The translations under genes were made by a program, and so were the position numbers. DNA of 64,000 nucleotides. Source: Terriglobales bacterium. Lineage in GTDB: Bacteria > Acidobacteriota > Terriglobia > Terriglobales > Acidobacteriaceae. The stretch spans positions 1-64,000 of the forward strand of contig JASHOU010000062.1 in assembly GCA_030038475.1 (NCBI GenBank), given 5' to 3'. This document shows, piece by piece, positions 28,671 to 35,808 of this stretch. A model generated the notes under the pieces. The model was given only the letters and a program-made list of their open reading frames with translations. It was not told the DNA's origin and made no database searches. How positions within the stretch are numbered: position 1 is the stretch's first letter; the number at the start of each line of letters is the position of its first letter.

Positions 28671-29561
28671 TTAGTTCGCCTTGCGGGAGTGCACCAGCTT
28701 CAGGCTGTCGCTTTGCAGGATGCGCTGGATCTGATGTTTGGCATGGACCGTCCACGGGCCGGCGGTATCCAGCTTCACGTAGGCGCGCCAGTGTTGCAGC
28801 GCCTTCCGGGGTTCGCGCATTTTCTCGTAGGCGAGCGCGATGTTGTAGTGCGCATCGGCATAAGTGGGGGCAAGTTGAATTGCGGTTTTGTAAGCGGCGA
28901 TGGCCTCCTCGACGCGGCCGGTCTCATCGAGCACGTTGCCTAAATCGAAATACGCGAGCGCGTAGCGCGGATCGATCTGAATTGCCGAGCGATAGTGCTT
29001 CTCGGCGAGCCCGTATTCCTGACGGTTGTAATATAGCGTTCCCAGGTTGATGTGCGCGGCGGCGTGCATGGGGTCCATTTCAAGCACCTTCAAATAAGTC
29101 GTAATCGCCTCGCTCTGCGTCGAGGGATTTTCTTCCTGCGCAATCCCGCGGGCAAACAACTCGGCAACGTCGGTAACGACCAGTTCCGGTCGATTTCGCG
29201 GCGGGCTGGTCACAACTTTGTTCTCTTCGGATGAAAAATCGAACATGAACTGACCGGCGATGGGTTCGAGCAGCCGCCCCTGATGCCGGAAGGCGACACG
29301 ATGTCCACTTTGATAAGCGCTGGCTTCAAGCAGCGGATTCTCCATCCCCGCAACTTGTTTCTGCATGGCTTCGAGCGACTGGCGAATCACGGCCGGACGC
29401 ACCCGCTGTGCACACAGGTCGCGTACTTTCTTGATCTGCACGAGATCGAAAAACGAATAACTTTCGGCCGCAGTCACGAGGCCAGCTTTTTCCCAGGTTT
29501 GCAGCTGGCGAGGAGCAAGATGGAGAATGCGAAGCAAATCGGCGCGGCTATAGCGATACAC
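28671..29561 (-). CDS. MerR-like HTH protein with TPR repeats
   Basis: 296 aa from GTG at 29561, chosen because GAGAG lies 9 nt upstream and the protein starts just before the HTH; longer starts would run into the divergent gene. Residues about 4-70 form a MerR-type winged helix (SRADLLRILHLAPRQLQTWEKAGLV...FDLVQIKKVRDL). Four TPR units follow (about 150-280), ending in a helical tail. It has no effector or metal-binding motif. Such acidobacterial proteins probably bind DNA and a partner protein through the TPRs. It is divergent from the ECF sigma gene at 29858, with a 296-bp gap that has no other feature. Confidence 0.78.
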   Translation of the reverse strand: MYRYSRADLLRILHLAPRQLQTWEKAGLVTAAESYSFFDLVQIKKVRDLCAQRVRPAVIRQSLEAMQKQVAGMENPLLEASAYQSGHRVAFRHQGRLLEPIAGQFMFDFSSEENKVVTSPPRNRPELVVTDVAELFARGIAQEENPSTQSEAITTYLKVLEMDPMHAAAHINLGTLYYNRQEYGLAEKHYRSAIQIDPRYALAYFDLGNVLDETGRVEEAIAAYKTAIQLAPTYADAHYNIALAYEKMREPRKALQHWRAYVKLDTAGPWTVHAKHQIQRILQSDSLKLVHSRKAN

Positions 29562-29857
29562 GGCTGTCAGCTCTCTGCAAGTGATTATCCGGCTTTTATA
29601 CGGGAATGCAAGTAGCAAGCTGGTGAAATGTGTGGGAAATCGGGCAAAAATGGCACAGAAGTGGTATGGGCATTCTTCAGCTTCAGAGTAACAGCGAAAC
29701 TTACTTCGCTCGCCGGAATCAGATCGGATGAGACTTCGTGTCAAGGTGGTTGTGTCTCCACCGAGTCCGATGCCAGTCAGTTGCGGGTTGTGTTGCGCAT
29801 CATGCTGTGCACGTCGGCGTCGACTCTGTCTTGCAGTGAGAACTGCGGTGGGAAGAG

Positions 29858-30514
29858 ATGGCGGAAAGAGCAACTTCGCTGGAATATGCGGGCGAACAAC
29901 GCGACGAGGCGGCGCTGATCCGGCGGGTACGCGAAGGCGAGCATGAACTTTTTTATGAGCTGGTTCGCCCCTACGAACGCCGGGTCTACGCGGCCGCGTT
30001 CGCCATTCTGCGGAGCGAGGCTGACGCCGAAGACGTGGCTCAGGAAGCGGTGCTGAAGTCCTTCAAGCACCTGCGGCAGTTTCGCGCCGAGGCGCGGTTC
30101 AGCACGTGGCTGCTGCAGATCGCGGTGAATGAGGCGCGGATGCGAAAAAGAAAAGCGCACGCCGAGATTATGGAGCCGATCGCCGATCGCGAGGACAGCG
30201 AGGGCAACTATACGCCGCGCGACTTCGCCGACTGGCGCGAGATTCCATCGGAAACGCTGGAACGCAAGGAGGTTCGGCAAAAGCTCGCGGAAGCGCTGTT
30301 GGGGCTGGGGCAAATCTATCGCGAGGTATTTGTGCTGCGCGATATGCAGCACCTCAGCATCGAAGAAACTGCCAAGGCGCTCGGCATTTCCCCCGCGTCG
30401 GTCAAAACCCGATTGCTGCGCGCCCGGCTCATGCTGCGCGATCTGCTCGCTCCTGGCCTGGGCGGCGCGTGGAGCAGCAAGTTGTCATTCGCCAAGGGGA
30501 CAAAGCCATGGTAA
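29858..30514 (+). CDS. ECF sigma factor (sigma-70 family)
   Basis: 218 aa. Region 2 (about 38-105) includes FYELVRPYERRVYAAAFAIL and the conserved DAEDVAQEAVLKSF. Region 4 (about 145-195) contains IYREVFVLRDMQHLSIEETA and GISPASVKTRLLRAR. A typical acidic linker lies between. It should direct RNA polymerase to a regulon of its own. Its 3' end overlaps the next gene (anti-sigma) by 7 nt in CCATGGTAA, so the pair is translationally coupled. GGAAG lies just ahead of the ATG, with short spacing. Confidence 0.9.
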   Translation: MAERATSLEYAGEQRDEAALIRRVREGEHELFYELVRPYERRVYAAAFAILRSEADAEDVAQEAVLKSFKHLRQFRAEARFSTWLLQIAVNEARMRKRKAHAEIMEPIADREDSEGNYTPRDFADWREIPSETLERKEVRQKLAEALLGLGQIYREVFVLRDMQHLSIEETAKALGISPASVKTRLLRARLMLRDLLAPGLGGAWSSKLSFAKGTKPW

Positions 30515-31050
30515 TCCATTGCGAAGAAGTTTGGCGCGAGGTTTCAAACTATCTCGATGGCGAAATCGATCCCAGTTTGCGCACTGCCATCGACGAGCAC
30601 GTCCGCGGATGCCAGCGTTGTGCTGCGGTGCTCGACGGCACGCGCAACGTGATTCAGCTGTATGGGGATGAGCGCATGCTCGAAGTTCCCCTCGGGTTCA
30701 GCCAGCGCCTTCACCGGAGACTCGATGATCAGATGCCGCAGAATCGAAGAACCGTCCTCGGATGGCTGGTTGCCGCGGCCGCTGCCGTGCTCGTCGCTGG
30801 AACGATTGAGTTGTCGCGTTTGTCGGTATGGGGTCGACCCGATCTTCGTTCGCAAATGGCGCATCACGGTAACGGAGTGCCGGGGAATCTTATGGTGGTC
30901 GTTGCCGAAGACGGACGATTGTTTCACCTGGCGGGATGTTCATTCATCCATGAAAAAGACAAGCTGCGAACGATGACCGCGGCCCAGGCAACGCACGACG
31001 GTTATACGCCCTGCCCGCGTTGCCTGAAAAAGTATCTCGTCTCGACTTGA
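30508..31050 (+). CDS. Membrane anti-sigma factor with Ada-like C-terminal domain
   Basis: 180 aa from the ATG at 30508, with AAGGGG 8 nt upstream. The N-terminal ZAS domain binds a zinc ion through H31-x3-C35-x2-C38 plus C5 or another ligand, and should hold the sigma factor encoded just before. A TM spans about 82-102. The periplasmic part ends in FHLAGCSFIH...ATHDGYTPCPRC (C144, H148, C169, C172). This resembles the small Ada-type Cys4/His metal-binding domain (FHxxxC...GYxPCxxC) known from Ada and a few other proteins. The combination in an anti-sigma factor is unusual and suggests sensing of oxidants, alkylating agents or metals outside the membrane. Confidence 0.82.
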   Translation: MVIHCEEVWREVSNYLDGEIDPSLRTAIDEHVRGCQRCAAVLDGTRNVIQLYGDERMLEVPLGFSQRLHRRLDDQMPQNRRTVLGWLVAAAAAVLVAGTIELSRLSVWGRPDLRSQMAHHGNGVPGNLMVVVAEDGRLFHLAGCSFIHEKDKLRTMTAAQATHDGYTPCPRCLKKYLVST

Positions 31051-31056
31051 TGCTTG

Positions 31057-31085
31057 CAGCCGGTGTAACTTTTGGTGTCCGGCTG
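31057..31085 (+). other. Hairpin between anti-sigma factor and msrA
   Basis: A seven-pair stem CAGCCGG/CCGGCTG with a 15-nt loop. No T-run follows. It is followed by TATAGT at 31091-31096, a possible -10 element, so msrA may have its own promoter too. Confidence 0.4.
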
Positions 31086-31139
31086 AATCTTATAGTTGGC
31101 AGTCGAATTCAACGACTGCGCGTTTCAAAGGAGGTCCTT

Positions 31140-31811
31140 ATGTCGCGATTTCCCCACCGCGTACTAGCCGTGCTCTTGATGGTGATGCTCGCAGGCGTCG
31201 CGGCCAAAGCCGGAGATCCTGCCACCGCTTTCCCGAATCCCACGGTGGACGCCACGCAGGCGACGAGCAAGTCCCAGCAGGCTGCTGTGCTGGCCGGAGG
31301 CTGCTTCTGGGGTATCCAAGCTGTCTTCCAACATGTGAAGGGAGTAATCAGCGCGACCTCGGGATACTCCGGCGGCGAGGCCAGCACGGCGCACTACGAG
31401 CGGGTCAGTGAAGGCAACACCGGCCACGCCGAATCGGTGAAGATTGTTTACGATCCCTCGAAGATCACTTACGGTCAAATCCTCCGCGTGTACTTCTCCG
31501 TGGCGCACGATCCTACGGAGTTGAATCGTCAGGGACCGGACGTTGGCACTCAATATCGGTCTTCCATTTTCTATGCCAACGATGAACAGAAACACATCGC
31601 CGAGGCCTACATTGCGCAACTGGATAAAGCCAAAGTCTTCCCCAGTTCGATCGTCACAGTGGTGGTTCCATTGAAAGCCTTTTATCCAGCCGAAGCCTAC
31701 CACCAGGACTACGCAGCGCTTTATCCTGACAATCCCTACATCGTCTATAACGACGCGCCAAAGGTCGCTCACCTGCAGCAACAGTTTCCCGATCTTTACA
31801 AGAGCAGATGA
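31140..31811 (+). CDS. msrA: Exported peptide-methionine (S)-S-oxide reductase
   Basis: 223 aa from the ATG at 31140, which has a perfect AAGGAGG 5 nt upstream. Residues 1-24 form a signal peptide ending in AKA, so this MsrA acts in the periplasm. The catalytic GGCFWG is present, and the family motifs SGYSGG, H in GHAESV and YHQDY are intact. It returns oxidised methionine in envelope proteins to methionine. It lies 89 bp after the anti-sigma gene in the same direction, possibly a target of the ECF pair. Confidence 0.92.
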   Translation: MSRFPHRVLAVLLMVMLAGVAAKAGDPATAFPNPTVDATQATSKSQQAAVLAGGCFWGIQAVFQHVKGVISATSGYSGGEASTAHYERVSEGNTGHAESVKIVYDPSKITYGQILRVYFSVAHDPTELNRQGPDVGTQYRSSIFYANDEQKHIAEAYIAQLDKAKVFPSSIVTVVVPLKAFYPAEAYHQDYAALYPDNPYIVYNDAPKVAHLQQQFPDLYKSR

Positions 31812-31876
31812 CAATGGTGAGTAAGTCCACAAAGATACGCCAGTAACATGGGCCAGTAACCTGGGATAGTTCCACG

Positions 31877-34800
31877 CTATTTCAGCCGCTCGTATTCTGC
31901 CTTAGCTTGCCTCAGGACAGGTATCTCGGCGTCCGCATCCTTCCACAATTTGAGAAAGTCCGAATAGGCCACGCGGGCTATACCCTTATCTCCAGTTAAG
32001 GCATACGCCCGGCCAAGCTGGAGACGGGCCAATGCACCCAAAGGACAATTGACGGTGATACCAGGATGGTCGAGAAATTTCTGGAATTCCGCCGCTGCAT
32101 TGGTGCCATCGCGTAAGAGTAAGTAAGACTGGCCGCGAACATAGACGGGATAAAGGTAAGCTCCGATTTCGGCCTGCGGCAAAGGATTGCCCAGTTCGTA
32201 GGGAACGGCGTCGGCCAGAGCATCGATCGCTTTCGAAGGATTCTTGCGGTCGATTTCGATTGCGCCACGAATGGCCGGCAGCCAATAACGATTCACCACC
32301 GTATCCGACGGATAGCGCTTGCCTAGATCATCCGCAATTTGCTCGGCACGTTTGAAATCTCCGGCACGGGCCAGAGCTAGGGCGCCGAGAATCTGCATCT
32401 CGCGACTCGAGGAATTCGTCAGCACTGCATCCACGCGCTGCAGCGCTGGCGGATCGTTGCCAAACTCCGCTTCGCGCAACGCAGCATTCATCTGCCATCC
32501 CGCTGCAGTTTCCTGCTGATTGTTGCGCACAGCGGACTCCACAGCCTGTTGCGTCAACTCTCGCGCCCGCCGCAGCCGCCCGCCATAGGCCTCAGTGTCT
32601 GCCTCGGCCGAGAGCAACAGATTCTCGGCCGCCGGTTTTCCCGATGCCCACGCAGCTTGCCGTTGCATCTCTGCAGTGTCCGTTTCCAGGAATGCGATGC
32701 CATACAGATTCAGGTGCAGGAACGCAACATCCAGATTGCGCGCTTTTGCCTTCTGATAGGCGGCCTTTGCCTCTGGCAGCCGATTCAGCGCGGTGTAATG
32801 ACTCATAAGGTTGACATAACCCACCACGCTGTCAGGGTTAAGGCGAACGTCTTCTTCCATTTCAGTTGCAGCCTGATCGTAGCGCCCAAGGTAACCATAA
32901 ATTGCGCCTAAATCGCCGCGGGGCGCGTATTCGCGAGGATAATCTTCAGCCCAGAGTTGATAAGTTTCAGCAGCTTTCTCCAAATCGCCGGTCACCAGAT
33001 GGTAGTAAAGGCCCGAAACCCAATACCGCTCGCGGTCGCTGACCTGATCGCGCAATTCATAGGCCTTGCGGAGATTCTCGCTGGCGAGTGTCGGCTCCCA
33101 CAGATTGGTATAACTGGTTCCCAATGCCGCGTACGCGGCAGCAAAGTTCGGATCGAGTTCAACAGCGTGTTTGAAATAAGGAATCGCGGCCTCAGGTCCT
33201 TTTTCGAGCAGCGTTCTTCTACCTTGCGAAAGCGATTTGAGTGCTTCAAGCGACACGGTCGTATCCTGAACGATGGGCACGTCGAACTTCTGAATGCTGG
33301 CCAACGATTCGCCCAGCCTCTGGCGAAGCTTCGTCGTAGCGCCATCCAACGCCTTCAGTACTTTCTCTTTGCTCTCCGCTGTGACTTGCTCCTGAGCCAG
33401 AGGATCGCCCGTCGCACAGTTAATGGCGTTCACGCCAATCACATACTCGCTGCCCAGACGCGCGATTGAGCCTTCGATATACGCTTTGCTCGCGGCGCGC
33501 TGGCAGAGATCGCGCGCCACATCTCCGGTCACTTTGGTGCCCGGCGGCTTCGCCATCAGCTTTAGCACGGCGCGAGTCTTGGCATCGGAGAGAATGCTAA
33601 GAAAGGGCGATTGCGCCAACTGCACGGCCATCGCCTGTTTCAATGTGTCATCGAACACCGGGTCGCCGGTGGTGTTATCGAAATCGGCCAGCACCAGAGT
33701 GTCTTGCTCGGTCAGCACATGCGCGTGTCGCGCGCGAAGCATGAACGCTAACGCAACGATGGCTGCGATCGCGAGGACTCCTGCCGCCGCGAACCACAGC
33801 TTTCGACTGTGCAGGGCGCGGGTGACCCGAGCACGCCTTCCAGCCGCAATCTCCTTCAGGTCGTCGAGAATCTCAGCTGCCGACTGATAGCGCTCCGCGC
33901 GATCCTTCTGTAGAGCTTTGGCGATGATGTGCCCCAATCCCTCCGGAAGCTGCGGGCTAAGGGTCGTCTTCGCGAGTGGATCGCGATTGAGAATGGAATC
34001 AAAAACCACGGCGGCAGTAGTGCCGGCAAATGCCACCTGGCCTGTGGCCATCTCGTAAAATACGGCGCCAAGGCTGAATAAGTCGGTGCGGATATCAAGC
34101 TCTTCGCCACGGGCCTGTTCCGGCGACATATATGCGACCGTGCCGATCGCCATGCCAGTGCCGGTCAACTCGCCCGAACTTTCCTCCAACAAAGCGGAGC
34201 CCCCAGAAGCAATCGAAGCTTTGTGGCGCGCGGGAGCCAGTTTTGCCAGCCCAAAGTCCAATACTTTTACCTGCCCATGCCGAGTAACAAAAATATTGGC
34301 CGGCTTGATGTCGCGATGAATGATGCCTTGCGCATGAGCGGCATCGAGCGCCTCAGCGATCTGAATCGCCAGTTGCAGCAGGCGGTCCGCGGCCAGCGGC
34401 CCCGATTCGATGAGATGTTTGAGGGTCTGGCCGTCAAGATACTCCATGGCGATGAAGGCTCGACCTGCCTCCTCGCCGATGTCGTAAATCGTGCAAATGT
34501 TGCGATGGTTGAGGGAACTGGCAGCACGCGCCTCACGCTGGAATCGAATGATGGCGGTCGGATCTGCGGCGAAGCTTTCGGGCAAAAACTTCAGCGCCAC
34601 CAGCCGCCCCAGCCGCGTATCGCGCGCTTTGTAGACGACGCCCATACCGCCGCCGCCTAATTTTTCGAGAATGCGATAGTGAGAGACCGACTGGCCTACC
34701 AGCGCCGAGCCACTTTCTTCGGCTGTCCGGGTGCGGGGTTTGGCTAACTGCCGCGCGGCCACTTCAAGGGCCGGCACTTCGATGAAGGTCTCCGCTGCGT

Positions 34801-34960
34801 CATCGAGGGCAAGCAGCGATTCGACCTCGCGGCGCAGCGCCAAATCTGCGCCACACTCGCTCTCGAGAAATGCGCGGCGCTCGGCCGCGGCACGCTCCAA
34901 TGCCGAATGGTACAGCTGCTCCAACCGTCGCGCTCGTTCCTCGTCCCTCTCGCCAGCCAT
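31877..34960 (-). CDS. Transmembrane Ser/Thr protein kinase with TPR domain
   Basis: 1027 aa. An N-terminal helical segment (about 5-75, RRAFLESEC...LRREVESLL) is typical of acidobacterial and planctomycete kinases paired with ECF sigma factors. The kinase domain (about 90-360) has GGGGMGVV, the ATP Lys in VALKFLP, HRDIKPAN and DFGLA, and the APE region reads MSPEQARGE, so it should be active. A TM lies at about 388-410. The extracytoplasmic part has a TolB-like segment (VLADFDNTTGDPVFDDTLKQ) followed by many TPR-like repeats (about 580-1010). Its gene starts 20 bp after an ECF sigma gene. It probably phosphorylates or senses for that factor; this is inferred. Confidence 0.88.
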   Translation of the reverse strand: MAGERDEERARRLEQLYHSALERAAAERRAFLESECGADLALRREVESLLALDDAAETFIEVPALEVAARQLAKPRTRTAEESGSALVGQSVSHYRILEKLGGGGMGVVYKARDTRLGRLVALKFLPESFAADPTAIIRFQREARAASSLNHRNICTIYDIGEEAGRAFIAMEYLDGQTLKHLIESGPLAADRLLQLAIQIAEALDAAHAQGIIHRDIKPANIFVTRHGQVKVLDFGLAKLAPARHKASIASGGSALLEESSGELTGTGMAIGTVAYMSPEQARGEELDIRTDLFSLGAVFYEMATGQVAFAGTTAAVVFDSILNRDPLAKTTLSPQLPEGLGHIIAKALQKDRAERYQSAAEILDDLKEIAAGRRARVTRALHSRKLWFAAAGVLAIAAIVALAFMLRARHAHVLTEQDTLVLADFDNTTGDPVFDDTLKQAMAVQLAQSPFLSILSDAKTRAVLKLMAKPPGTKVTGDVARDLCQRAASKAYIEGSIARLGSEYVIGVNAINCATGDPLAQEQVTAESKEKVLKALDGATTKLRQRLGESLASIQKFDVPIVQDTTVSLEALKSLSQGRRTLLEKGPEAAIPYFKHAVELDPNFAAAYAALGTSYTNLWEPTLASENLRKAYELRDQVSDRERYWVSGLYYHLVTGDLEKAAETYQLWAEDYPREYAPRGDLGAIYGYLGRYDQAATEMEEDVRLNPDSVVGYVNLMSHYTALNRLPEAKAAYQKAKARNLDVAFLHLNLYGIAFLETDTAEMQRQAAWASGKPAAENLLLSAEADTEAYGGRLRRARELTQQAVESAVRNNQQETAAGWQMNAALREAEFGNDPPALQRVDAVLTNSSSREMQILGALALARAGDFKRAEQIADDLGKRYPSDTVVNRYWLPAIRGAIEIDRKNPSKAIDALADAVPYELGNPLPQAEIGAYLYPVYVRGQSYLLLRDGTNAAAEFQKFLDHPGITVNCPLGALARLQLGRAYALTGDKGIARVAYSDFLKLWKDADAEIPVLRQAKAEYERLK

Positions 34961-34980
34961 GGTCGTTACTCGCTAGCTGC

Positions 34981-35604
34981 TCACGCGGACTCGGCAGTCG
35001 TTTCCCCGTCCGTTTCCGCACCGGTTTCTCTGCTTAAAGCGCGCAGCAGCCAGGCTTTCGCAAACCTCCAATCGCGTTTCACGGTCTCGGGCGAAATTTT
35101 CAACGCTTCGGCGGTTTCCTTGACTTCGAGGCCTCCAAAAAACCGCAGCTCCACCACCTGGCTCTGTCGCGGATACAACTTGGCGAGTTCCGTTAGCGCG
35201 GCATCGAGCGCCAGAATATCCGCATCCTTCTGCGGCGCAACGAAAACAGCCTCGTCGAAGGAAACCTGTACCGCGTCTCCGCCTCGCTTCTGATAACCTC
35301 GCGACCGCGCGAAATCGGTGAGGATGCGGCGCATCATGCGCGCCGATATGGCGAAAAAGTGGGCACGATCCTGCCAGTCGACGGCGTTGATATCCACCAG
35401 GCGGAGATAAACCTCATTGACCAAGGCCGTGGTTTGCAGGGTGTGGCCGGATCTTTCCCTGGCCATGCAGCGGTGCGCAATCCGGTGGAGCTCTTGTTCG
35501 ACGACCGGCGTCAATCGTTCGAGCGCCTTGTCGTCCCCCGCGCCCCAAGCTCTGAGCATTTGAGTGACTTCGACCTTTGAGGGGCTGTCAGCAAAACCGG
35601 CCAT
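34981..35604 (-). CDS. ECF-like sigma factor, kinase-linked type
   Basis: 207 aa from the ATG at 35604, with GAGGA 8 nt upstream; an earlier ATG is not supported. It matches the sigma-70 group (TIGR02999-like) that often stands next to Ser/Thr kinases in Acidobacteriota and Planctomycetes. It has VTQMLRAWGAGDDKALERL, HTLQTTALVNEVYLRLVD (region 2), and region 4 with LYPRQSQVVELRFFGGLEVKETAEAL. It has no anti-sigma partner; the neighbouring kinase gene starts 20 bp later. The operon pair implies control by phosphorylation, which is known for other kinase-linked ECF groups. Confidence 0.86.
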   Translation of the reverse strand: MAGFADSPSKVEVTQMLRAWGAGDDKALERLTPVVEQELHRIAHRCMARERSGHTLQTTALVNEVYLRLVDINAVDWQDRAHFFAISARMMRRILTDFARSRGYQKRGGDAVQVSFDEAVFVAPQKDADILALDAALTELAKLYPRQSQVVELRFFGGLEVKETAEALKISPETVKRDWRFAKAWLLRALSRETGAETDGETTAESA

Positions 35605-35808
35605 GGTTGCGGTCCTCGTGCGGCACGGAGGCAAAAGTGGCGTAGAGGCAAATTATCACATCGACCTCAGCCATGCCAGCGGCAGCCAAGGTTCAATTTC
35701 TCTCGTTCATATTGGCTCCCTCTGACCTTGGTTCCCGCGACATCAGCTGACGGGCCACATGAGACAGGCTTCGCGAACTAGAAAGGGGAACGGCAATCGT
35801 TCCCAATT

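Noticed and set aside
29562-29873. Longer N-terminus of the MerR-TPR protein
   Set aside because: It would overlap the divergent sigma gene, has a composition unlike protein-coding DNA here, and the GTG at 29561 has a ribosome site just before the HTH.
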